A model generated the notes under the pieces. It had not been told where the DNA came from, did no database searches, and was given only the letters and a program-made list of their open reading frames with translations. A program made the position numbers and the translations under genes. Positions 25,564 through 36,700 of a stretch of DNA of 64,000 nt are shown piece after piece (position 1 is the stretch's first letter; each line of letters starts with the position of its first letter). The DNA comes from Lagopus muta (lineage: Eukaryota; Chordata; Aves; Galliformes; Phasianidae): positions 17,031,505-17,095,504 of the forward strand of contig NC_064434.1 in assembly GCF_023343835.1 (NCBI RefSeq). The letters run 5' to 3'.

Positions 25564-25648
25564 GGGAAGGGAAGGGAAGGGAAGGGAAGGGAAGGGAAGG
25601 GAAGGGAAGGGAAGGGAAGGGAAGGGAAGGGAAGGGAAGGGAAGGGAA
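25564..25648. repeat. (GGGAA)17 perfect pentanucleotide array
   Basis: These 85 bp are exactly seventeen uninterrupted copies of GGGAA. Every unit carries a GGG triplet separated by two A residues, so any four consecutive units satisfy the usual G-quadruplex rule with 2-nt loops. The open frame over it (25548-25739) only translates the repeat into REGKG units and is not a gene. Confidence 0.98.
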
Positions 25649-26069
25649 TATTGCTATAAAACAAAGAAATCATACAAAGAATCAGAAGTATGAGACCAGG
25701 TGTTGTAAATGTAAATTGTTGTTAAGTCAAAGACTGTAAAAGTATCTATAAAACAACAACAACAAAAATGTGTTAGAGTATGACTTAGTCACAAATGTAT
25801 TTTTCCTCTTACCTATCATATTTAGCTCTCTAAACAACACTGTTAAAAAACAATCAAGGAAATTTTCAGTAAAACTGGATCAAAATTAATTCAGTCTAGC
25901 TGACTTTCAACAAAATTCTGACAAATTGAAGAGAATGCATATGTTTGTTTACTTTTAAATCTCTAGGGCAGATTTCACTCTGCTTCGAGGTTGCTTTGCT
26001 TCCTACTGCTAAAATATTCTAGGCACTGAATTGTATAACTGACCATATGAAAATATTGAGAGGTTAGGT
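25649..26069. other. Non-coding gap
   Basis: No feature was recognised between the GGGAA array and the LTR-like segment, apart from a small (AAC)n patch near 25755. Confidence 0.55.
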
Positions 26070-26430
26070 TATCTCCAGCACCCCCCATCCAAAGGCTAGC
26101 AGGCTGGGAGTGGGTGAGAAGTGAGTGTCACCAGGACAGTTGCCCTGAACTGATCAAAAGTATATTCCATAACATATGGCAATATGTTCAGCAATAAAAG
26201 ATGAAAAAGAAGAAGGAAAAGGAGGGATTCTAATTATGAAAGCACCTATTTTCTAGAGAAATAGCTATGTATATTGAGGTCCTGCTTCCCAAGATCTGGC
26301 TGAACATTGCTGATGGAAACTCCTTTTGCTTCTGTACAGCCTTCGCTGTTCTTTCCTTTTCTCTCTCTGTCCTTCTGAGAGGAGGAGTAAGAGAAAAGTA
26401 TGGTGGTGCTGAGCTGAATTGATTGTTTCT
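26070..26430 (+). mobile_element. Degraded solo LTR of an avian endogenous retrovirus (probable)
   Basis: In order, the segment has a block ggctgggagtgggtgagaag, then accaggacagttgccctgaa, then tattccataacatatggcaa, then a gttcagcaataaaag promoter/poly(A)-like block, a purine tract, ctggctgaacattgctgatg, and a 3' block gtggtgctgagctgaattg. This order and wording match a common avian retroviral LTR family from memory. No gag, pol or env sequence lies on either side, so it would be a solo LTR left by recombination between two LTRs. Exact ends and target duplication are not resolved. It is heavily mutated, with no sign of activity. Confidence 0.6.
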
Positions 26431-28390
26431 TACACATTGCAGAAATGCAGAATTACAAATTAACTAAGAAACAACAAAGAAACAGCCTAAAAATCATGGA
26501 GTTATCTGAATCATGAAATGTTATAAATGCAAGCTCTTTGCCACTAAGCTTAGAGATTATTACAACTCCAACAGAGTCACTGGATCTATCTTTCAAGTGT
26601 TTGTTGATAGAGTATGTTGCATCCATTAAGAGCAAGATCTCAGATGTCGGAACATTGAATTAGTGGTACTGAAGTACACTGAAGTAGTGGTACTTCAGCC
26701 CTCCATCAGAAATTTGTCCTTGATCATTCTTTCTGTGTTTTGTGTAGAATCTTCAGCTGCCAATCATAGTGCTAGCTGCTTATAAAATAAAACAACCATC
26801 TATTCCATGACGAACTTCCAAGTTGAAAATAAAATCATGGATGAATGCATACAGACTAATGAGAAAATTAAATTAATAATAATAATAATAATAAAGAAAA
26901 CCATGTCAGGCAGCTTGACAGTGCAGTAGACAATTGTAACTACATAAAAAGAGCTGATTCCCTTCAGTCAGCAGTATACAACTCCCTAGTGTGTGTACAT
27001 ACCAGATCAAATCACCCTCAGTTCTTCCTGCAATAAAACAGAGAAATATGTATTGGCAAGTGTAAGAACTTGAATACCTATTTATTTACATTCAGGAGAA
27101 AAAAATGAGGAAGGCTGAAGGGCAGTAATCTAATCCTGTGATATTTTTATTTAATTGATCGTTTTGTAGTCAATCTAGCAAAGTTCTGAGTTTGTTCCTT
27201 TTCTGTATATACACTCAGATGAATCAATGGGCACTGAGAAGCAAAGTTTCTATGAGAATGAAAAAAGCATAGGGTGTAAGTAGATCCTGAAAGATATGCA
27301 AGGACAACCACTTGCATTGAACATAAGCTACTTAATAAACAACACACAAAGATTTTGATGCACTTCCTAACAAGAATGTTCAATGTTAAAAAGTTGTAGA
27401 AGAGAAATGAGAAGGACAGGAATCTAGAGTCCTCATTGTTTACATGAGATAATAGACTGTAATATCTTACAGATAAATCAATCCAAATAGAATAAAATTG
27501 ATGTATTTTTATACGTTAATATATATACATAACAGTGGAGATTTACTAAAGATTTTATTTTAGTTTTATCTAATTCAGATAAATTTCCATTTAGATGTAT
27601 GCTCTGTTATCTGCAGGTTGGAAAGACACTATTTTCTTCATGCAGTATTTTATCCTAACTTTATCTTATGACCTATGAGCTCTTTAGTGTCACCATTGTT
27701 TGTATAACATACCTTGGACTGGGCTAATCTGTTTATCTGGAACAGTTTCCCACAGTGAGATAATGTTGGATTTGTCTCCCAATGTTTATGCTACTGAGAA
27801 GTGACCTACGCAGAACTGGCAGCTCTTACTAGGAATTTTATTAGGTATCGGGGGTGGAAAATGCACTAAAAATGCACGCTCATTTACCTGTGTATTAATA
27901 CAGATCTGCACAAGGTTTAATAACCTTGGAGCAGCAGATGCAACATGCTGGTGAACTAAGTTTTATCCTTGCCAACCATAACAGGCTTAGATAATTGCAC
28001 ACTTCTTTCCTCCCTTCCTCAGCCCCTAGTCACCCTGGGTCTGTGTTTCTGCAAAACACAAAATAAGAAAAAACTTATTTTAGGATCCTGAGATAAAATT
28101 TGTTTCCACTGTCATAATTCTCTTACCTGAGAACTACGTACTCAGCTGAAGACTGAACATAATTCTCAAGTTGATATTGACAAGAACACGTATCAAACTA
28201 CTCTCTGAGATCCAGGGAAATCTCATTAAAATATTTTAAGCATTTTCTTTCTCTAGTGTTCAGGGCAGCAATTTGGCTGGACTTATTAGCAGAGCTTTAA
28301 ACCATATTCAGGCAATATACTTCTTAATGACATAGAAGAACCAGGGAACACTACCATTTTATGGAGCACCAAGGAAATACCTGTCAGGTT
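26431..28390. other. Non-coding stretch
   Basis: No gene is seen. There is an (AAT)n microsatellite of about seven units at 26874-26894. Open frames at 26453-26635 and 27147-27383 on the minus strand are short and unrecognised. Confidence 0.6.
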
Positions 28391-28497
28391 AGATAGGGTC
28401 CTGAGCAATCTGACCTAGTGTGTGGCAACCATGCCCATGGCAATAGGTTTGGAACTAGATGGTCTTTAAGGTCGTTTCAGTCCAAACCATTCATAGA
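28391..28497 (+). mobile_element. CR1 3' tail fragment
   Basis: Plus-strand gggtcctgagcaatctgacc, then ttggaactagatggtcttta, then ggtcgtttcagtccaaacca, reproduces the order of the last 100 bp of CR1. It ends at attcatagatcc, a decayed ATTCTATG repeat. No coding part remains. The 5' limit is soft. Confidence 0.8.
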
Positions 28498-31400
28498 TCC
28501 AATTATTTTTTCATTAACTGTGTCTGAATTCACTGACTAGAGAAAGCACTTCAGTTTAGCAAAAGACAAGCAACTCAAAATGATCCACTAGTATTGTGCA
28601 GTGCCAGAAAAATTAAAAATCTTCTTTGTTGAAAGGTAACTTTACGCTTTTCTTCTCTGCACAAGCCTCGTAACATAAATTACATCAGCTTAAATTTAGT
28701 AAATTGTTTTAACAAACTGATGATGTGTTTCTTGGTTTCATTTTTGTTTTTTGGGGGGAATTATTCATTTTTTCTTGTTTGTTGTTGCCTGTTGACCCAG
28801 TAAATTTATTGAGCTATGTGATATTTTTAATCATTGTAGGTGAGATCAGAATAAATGCACCCACATTTCTTCTCATAATTTAAAGCAAGTACCATAGTAG
28901 TTGTACATGTAGTTTATTTATGACTGTTACAAATCAAATTTCATTGTTACATAAAAATATGAATCCAAAGATATGATTTGAATCAAAAATCAAGATGTGC
29001 AGTTAAAGATAGCATTGTAGGGGCAGCCTTCTAAAATGCTCTATTTGTCTGGTTTTACTTGGTATCTTCTTCACTTCCACTCTACCTAAAGTTAGTACAT
29101 GAGAATGTCTGATTTGAAAGAAGCAAATCAATTAACAACATCCTCAGATTGATCTACACACTTTTATTCCCTGGTAGCCTATGTTTTCAAAATTTGAAAA
29201 GATGCAGGGGAAAAAAGGTGAAAGAAAGGATTAGTGTGTAGCTCAAACACACTTGTTTTCAGCTCAACTCAGCAAGACAAAACTTGACCTCAAAATGATC
29301 TTGCACATAAAATGAAAGAGATCATTATGAGATAGAACACAGCTTAAAATAAAATAATAAAAAATGTAAGAGATGAGCTAAATCTACAGACATGTATCCT
29401 TGTCAAAAGAGTGAAAAATGCTTTTATCATTCCATTAAAGATGGGAGTATTATACTGGCTCTTCCAGAGAGGCAGAAGTGGGAACATCTTACACCATTCA
29501 AAACATTTATTTATTTACCTGATTTATATTTATTATATCTAAATTAGGTACATCACAATGACAATTGATAATTTTTATCTATTTATCTCTTTGAGAGTGC
29601 ACTACTGTCCTTCAAATACTTTACAGATGTGAATTTCAAGGTTTAGGTATGATCAAGAATGCAATGACATTAAATAGAAAATACTGTCAGAGCAACTACA
29701 GATCTTAACTGCTGCCTATGCAAACTGTAAGGTGTTGCTGGTGACAGATACGGTGTATTCTAATGGATAGGCTTTAGCCATTCTAAACTTTTCCACAACT
29801 CAGCCTTTCTTTAGCTAAAAAGTAGTCTCAAAATATGTTTGGTCTATTGTTTCTTGGTCTCAAGCACTTTGTTTAGAATTTATTTGCAATTCAACCTTGA
29901 AATAGTGATCAGTCACAAGGCTGATCTCTTGAGTCTCTTCAGGAAGAACTTTTATCTCAGTGATGCATTTTCACTATGACATTTAAAGATATTGTTCTTT
30001 GCCAACCAATGAGAGTGCTTTAGACTTCATTCATTTTCTGATTGTTTTTCATGTTTTATGAAAGGGAAGATTAGGTAGCAAAGAGAACCTTTGCTGATGT
30101 TTGTTCTTTAGTGACCTTGCTTTCTTGACAGCTGCTGAAACTTAGCAATATTTAACATATTTCCACATGTATACAGTTTTATAGCATAAGTGCTCTATGG
30201 GTTTCACTTTCCTGTCTTGTGATACATATGTTTATATTATTAGCAAGATGCTTTTATCAACTGCCCCCTCCCCCCTGGCACATACACAAACCTATATCTC
30301 ATATTACTCTTTGATGTAGCTTGACTTTCTTCACTGTCAACATTTTCCTTTTAAAAAGTGAAATAAATAAAACATTTCATTAGTAAATTGGTAAATCCTC
30401 TTTGAAAATATTGGTCACAAGATGTTTGCAAAGACTGAAAGAACTGTGGTAAGGGAAACTGTTCTCGACTTTTTTAGCTTCATGGTGTATATTGTGATTT
30501 TTGTCCATTCTTTTTTATCTGATACATATTTATTCAAAACTGAATGTGGTACTCTAGATGAACGTTTTAAAAATAGTAAATATGCCCTGAATTCTTTTTT
30601 TGTTCTTTTTATATATATATATTTAATCAAAGGATCATTGCTATTATTTTTAGATTTAACATGAAAGTTCAGGTGTTTTGAACTATGTTTCTCTTCTTGG
30701 TTGTCATGCCTGTTTTACTTCTCTCATAATCAAAATATTTGACTGACTTAAGTGCTAAATGGAAAATGTTTGCTGAAGGGGGGAAACATGCAGACCAAAT
30801 GAGAGAATTAAGAAGGAATCTTAAGCAGCAATACCAGACAATAACAAAATCAGTAGTGAATCTAAAATGGCTATCCTACTGCCCTGTATCTTTAAATTCA
30901 ATACTGTGCAAGACAACTAGGGAAGAGCTTTATAAATGGGTAGGAAGTAATTTCAGTAAATCTTTGGATTTTATTTTTTTTTTAATATATTGGGATATGT
31001 AGACTATGCACATATGATCTATCCACTTCTCATCGCATACTTGATGGGTTGACGGATTATTTAAAATAGTTGTATTAAACAACTAGCAGATATTTCGGGA
31101 TAATTAGAGAAGGCAAAGGATGTGCCAGGACAAAATTGCAGTAAGAACGTTTGAAGTATGAAAATATGATACAGGCAGCAACTACCTTAAAATTTCAACT
31201 CAAAATTCTCAAAATTCTAATAAAATTAACCATGTACTTTAAAGAGAGGAAAATGCACTGATAAAGACAGCAATGAAAATTTAACCACTAAATAAAGGAA
31301 TAAATCTTTGGTCAAACTCAGTAATCAATAAATGAAGAATAAATGTGACTATGACAGAGGATTGTATCCCAGATATATATTTTCAAATTGCAGTTCAGTT

Positions 31401-32959
31401 CCATCTGATAGAAGTTATGTCAGGGTCTACTCTACTCCATTCTTACTGTTTTAAACATGTCCCTATCTTTCAGGTGCTTAGTGAAGATAAATCCATTAAT
31501 GATTATAAGATGCTCAGATACAACAATGACAAGGGCCATAAAAGTGCCCAGAAAGGTAATTAGAAGGAATGCATTATCATGCATTAATGCTGAATGTAAT
31601 ATCATAGAGATAAACACACACATAATGTCTAACCATAGCCTAATGTTTAATTTAGTCTAAATCTTGTCCTTCTAAAATTAACTGGAAATTGTCTCATGGG
31701 CTAGAAATGTGAGTAAATATACCTTTAGCCCAAAAACTCTAAAAGTTTGTTGTGAGGGTGAGTTCACTAATACTCACATATTAGTATTATTGGGACATAT
31801 TAGTACTGTTGAGAGAAAGGTGAAACAGTAGAGAACTAAAGCTCAATTAATATTGTTTCCAGTTTGGAACAGAGCACAGTATGTGGAAATGCTCAATTGT
31901 ATCAAAAAGTCACTTTGGTTCAAAATGAATATTTGTATTAAGTATTTGAAAGTTTGACTAAGTCAAGGCAGTAATTATTAAAGATATCAGGAGAAGAAAT
32001 GCATGGCACATTCAGAGGTGTTCCAAATATCAAGGGGGACTGCACAACACAGAACAGAACCAAGGAAATTGAAATCAAGACTAAGCACAAAAATGCAATT
32101 CACTGCAGGGGAATCTTTTTTTTTTTTTTTTTTTCTTGTCCAGCAAGTATTTCTGTGCATGCTTGGCATCGTCTATTTAATTCAGTAGGTCACAGAACAT
32201 AAGTATATGGCCTATATTTTACAACCAGAAACACAGTTACTACTGAGTTTTTGAAAATTACTTTGAAACTAAGATTAATTGTCATTATCTTTACATGAGT
32301 CTAATGATATTTTAAACAAAATTTATTTGTTATGCTGTTTTTCTTTACACCACTAAGTTGGTAATTGCTAAACAAAGATAGGGGAAAATGCAGTGTAAAT
32401 ATACAGGTGCACAGGCACTGACTTCATTCCACTTTATAAATTCTTTTAAATATATTTGCAGATAACAGACTAGATGTTCATCTGTAATTTCATGCTCTTC
32501 TGTATGAAACTGAAATTCCCTCCCAGTCAACATTAGCTTTTACCCTGCAGAACAACTGATGTTTTCATATGATGTTTTCATGAATAAGAAAGCAACTATT
32601 CAAACAGTAGTGACAATTTACACAGAATCAACATACTTCTGAAAACTTTCAACTTTGGCTATGATACTTCCTTGTTTGTGCTTTCCACAAATATTCTAAC
32701 AATATTGACCAAAACCATTATAGCAGCAACAAACACCAAACAAAGATCAGAAAGTATTATAGCAGCAGATTTCTGAACTTGTACTTGAAACTAGTAAGAA
32801 AAACACTCACTATATTCTGACTCATAGGCATATATTGGATGAGATAAGAAGGAATAGCTGCAAATCTAATCAGAAGTAATACAGTTAAAATGATGAATAC
32901 CTCAAGTCTGTTCATAAAAAATGAGAAACTTTCCGCAAAAAGAATTCTTGTGGAAAATC
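28498..32959. other. Non-coding stretch
   Basis: No gene is seen. Simple repeats are T-runs near 30592 and 32116-32134 and a short (AT)n at about 30612-30625. A 13-bp tandem duplication (tgatgttttcata) lies around 32559-32580. Open frames of 60-87 codons at 30415-31002 and 31345-31660 overlap on both strands and show no conserved domain. Confidence 0.6.
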
Positions 32960-33760
32960 ACAGAAGTACAGAATGAGTAACAGAATGGCTGAAGTTAGAA
33001 GGGACCTCTGGATCAATCTGCTACAACCCCTGCTCAAATGGGGATGCACAGAGTAGGGCACACACGTTCAGGTGGCTACTGAAGATTTCCAAGGAGGAGA
33101 CTCCTCAGCCTCTCTGGGCAACATACTCCAGTTCTTCATGATCCTCACAGTAACAAAATGTTTCATAATGTTCAGACAGAAACACTTGTGATCCACTCTG
33201 TGTCCACTGCCTCTTGACCTAACAACAGGCACCACGGAAAGGTGCCTGGTTCCGGCCTCTTTGTACCCTCCCTTAAAGTATGTTGACTCAAGTCACATAT
33301 TGTGTCAAATATATTGATAAAATCTCCTCTGAGCCTTCTCTTTTTCAGACCTTCACATTCTCTACCACTTCTCCCTCATTTGTTATTATGAAGTCCAAGA
33401 AAGCACCTGTCCACATGGGATTCTCTGTCACTTGGGTCAGGATGTTGTCACCAATGCCCTCTTATATTTTTTATGCCTTGCAGTGTTGTCACCTAAACAG
33501 AATTGGAATGGTTAAAGTCTTCCATGAGGACCACCACATGCAATGCAGAAGTTCTCTTCTGCTTCTTCTAGATCAGATAGACTACAGCAAACACCTAATA
33601 CTGTTACACTCGTTAATGTGTTATTGGACTGCACTGTAATCCTAACCATTAAGTTCTCAGCTGGCTCATCATCCATCCCCAGGCAGTGCCTCATGCATTT
33701 CAGCTGGCCTCTGACATAGAGGACAACTTTCCCCCTCGTCTTCCCAGCATGTCTTTCTTA
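32960..33760 (-). mobile_element. Chimeric CR1: endonuclease segment joined to 3' tail
   Basis: On the minus strand, 33760 down to about 33352 encodes the middle and end of the CR1 apurinic-type endonuclease. It has a KKDMLGRRGGKVVLYVRGQL-like start, HCLGMDDEPAENLMVRIT (frame 33512-33694), an MEDFNH version of the conserved G-D-F-N-H motif, and ILTQVTENP followed by TGAFLDFIITNE. At about 33350 it passes straight into KREGSEEI-like residues, which belong to the ORF2 C-terminus, and then into the 3' UTR. The 3' end is at about 32960 (cacagaagtacagaatg). The whole reverse transcriptase core is missing. Stops and frameshifts are present. The copy is old, of the same tail type as 47523-47914. Confidence 0.85.
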
Positions 33761-36700
33761 AAAAAAATAAATCAATCAACCAACTTATTCAGAGTGTAAT
33801 ACTAACTGCAAGATCTGACTCAAAAGTGTTAGTTCCATAAGGTCACTTTGACATTTCAGCTCTGAAAGCTTCACTGAGATGAAGCCCATTTTTAAGGTGG
33901 AGATACTGCTTAACTTAATTATTTTCAAATAAAATATTTCTAGTCACAACAGATGATTAAATATACTGAATTCTCCTATTGCAGTACAGAATACAAAGAT
34001 ATTTATCAAGATTTCTTATTTGCCTTGGTGGAACATGAATATCAATTCCCAGTATAAAAGTAGAATTAATTTACTTAGGTATATGATTAATTTACTTAGG
34101 TATATATTTGATATTCACTAAAGACAGAACAGTCCCCAAAGTGCTGGCAAAAGCATGAGTATATGTACATCTCTTTTGCAGAAATCTGTGATGAGAAGGG
34201 AGCTTCATTAAACCAACAGTGTTGTCTTCCCAATACTCCCTCCTGAATCATCAGTTATAGACGGGGTTATCCATGAGATTTAATTATAATTTGGCCAAAA
34301 ATATTGCAGTAGTGAGGAACAGCAGTTCACATCTGAGAGACTTTATTATATTTCAGATCAATTACTTTATTTTTATCTAGGATTTTTGCTGTGGAGTTAA
34401 GTTCATGTCTTACTTGCTGCTCTGCCACTGATCAGCTTCTCAGTCAAATATAGAAACACCAGGGCCACAGAATGAACACCTTCTTGCATATTTCATAGTA
34501 GAGCTTTACTTAAGGTATGAAAACATACATATGTAGAGCAGCTCTGACATGACTCAACAATATCAGGACACTAGAGAGTAAACGCCAATGCCTTTGCATC
34601 TTATACTTTGGAGCTCAATAATTTCTGTGCTCAAAATGAAAACCTCAGCTCAGATCTTCTATAAACCCTATAAATCTATAAATCCATTCTTGGAGATGTC
34701 AAGGTCTCCATGGTTGGCTTTTTTTTCACCTATCATTAGCAACCTGACACTGAGAAAGTAAGTAAGTAGCAGCAGTTAAGTATCCAATGGCAGCCAAGCT
34801 GGCATACAGACTGCAAGGCCTTAGCGCAGAGACCTGAACAGAAGGAACCCAAGCAGAGAAGAAACCCAGTTTTGCCCCTTATTGCAGCCAGAAGCTTTCA
34901 TCAAACTCACACCAGAATGGTTTCATCAAGGACAGTAGCCAAAGTCAGGGTCTCACAAGAACATCTGCAGCTAATTTGGCAGATATTCTTTTATCAGTGT
35001 TGTATAACTGAGATGGCATAATAAAAGTCTATTGCTATTTAATCTTCTGAAATTAATGAAAATTAATGAAAATTAATTCATTAATGAATTAATGAAAAAA
35101 AGTTCCAAGAACAATTAACTGTAAGCTTTCTTAAAAATACATTTATTTTTATATTTTATGATGAAAAAAGAAAGAAAACTGATATTTCATTTTACCCTTC
35201 TCCTGAGCACTTTTGTTATATGTTCTTCTGAAAACGACTTTCTGTTCTAAAGAAAATGCATTCCTGGAAAAAAAAAATTCTCCAAGGATGTAGATCTAAT
35301 GGTGTTAAGCATTGACAGTATTCACTCTTAAGTGCCAAACTTTCTTCCCTCATCCAGTCAAGACAGTTGTACAACTGGTTTATTTCATTTCCTCATGCCA
35401 TTTCAGAATCTGACTTCTTGTTTTCCTTCATCTGTAGCATCAGCTCTCCTCTTCTACACAACCACTGTCAATTGCCAGTTTTATTAAGGGACAACCTTGA
35501 AGATCAATTCTGCAGAGTACCCAGCCCTTTTTTTTTTTTTTTCATTAATGAATTTACTTGCAGATGGTTAAACTCATGCTTTAATTCTTTGTCATCAAAA
35601 GATCCATATACTATGGAGTGCTGTGTTGCTATGTTGTTTTGGGGCTAGAAATGGAAATGACACATATCACCCTCTTTTCCTATTCTTTATATAAGGGAGA
35701 TACTGAATTTTAAGCAGAATAGGAGTTTTTAACCAGATGCCTTAGATCCTGCATGCTAACTGAGGGAAAAGAAGGCAGAGAAGCAACACGGAGAATGCTT
35801 CTAGGCTAATGTGTTAATCAGTGTTTTGCTCACAGTAATTGAAGCACAGCAGGCACAGAAAGAAAGGCCTGAAGGAGACAGATGCCTGAAAGAGAAGGTG
35901 GACCAAGATGTTACACAAACACAGTCTTAGAGAAAAATCCCATACCCAGCTGAGGGACAGACAGTTGAGAACCTATAGCTATTTTGTTCATAACTTTGAA
36001 CATTTTAGTTAAAACCATTAAATGAGTACAGGTGACAGAAAGAAGGAATGTAGAAGTTTATACAAGCAGTGTCTATTTTGTTTCCGATATGGAAACAGAC
36101 GAGTAAAGGGGAGTTTTTATCTAAGCAAATATACAAACATTAACTATGCCGTACTTGTTTAACTGAACAAGATCAAGTCTTTGAGTTCCAGAATGATCCA
36201 ATACTTTAAGCAGTTCCACAATCAGGAGGACAAAGGGCACACTTACTCATCTAATATATGATAATTCATTAAATACCAGAAAATCTGACCTATTTCATAC
36301 ATGACCATACCATTGAAAATATTTGACTGTACAGTTTTAGAGCAATTGCTCACTTATGATATATATACAGTACTCTACATAAATATCCATATGCAACATT
36401 GTGCAACAAACTACTGATGAGAGAAAATAATTGTGTGACAAGGTGCCAGCACATTCAGTTTCAGAAATACAAAATATAATCATTTACAGTTAATCACCTG
36501 CAGTGGACAGACAAAGCAACCACTAAAACAGCAAACAGAGCAGTAAAAGTCTTGAAGCAGAGGAAAGATAGAGACCTGCAGAAATAAGGAAGTCTTCAGA
36601 TTAAGAAGTTGACTCTGAGCATGTAATTCTTAGAGTACAAAAGCAAAATGGAATACAAGTCATGGAAACCTATGCTATGCATTTTTTAAAGTGCAAAATA

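Noticed and set aside
25564..25648. CRISPR-like or functional tandem array
   Set aside because: The units are 5 bp with no spacers, in a vertebrate genome; it is a plain microsatellite.
25548..25739. Open frame encoding REGKG repeats
   Set aside because: It is only the translation of the (GGGAA)17 microsatellite.
33280..33639. 119-codon plus-strand frame
   Set aside because: It lies opposite the CR1 endonuclease and tail; the minus strand carries the meaningful motifs.
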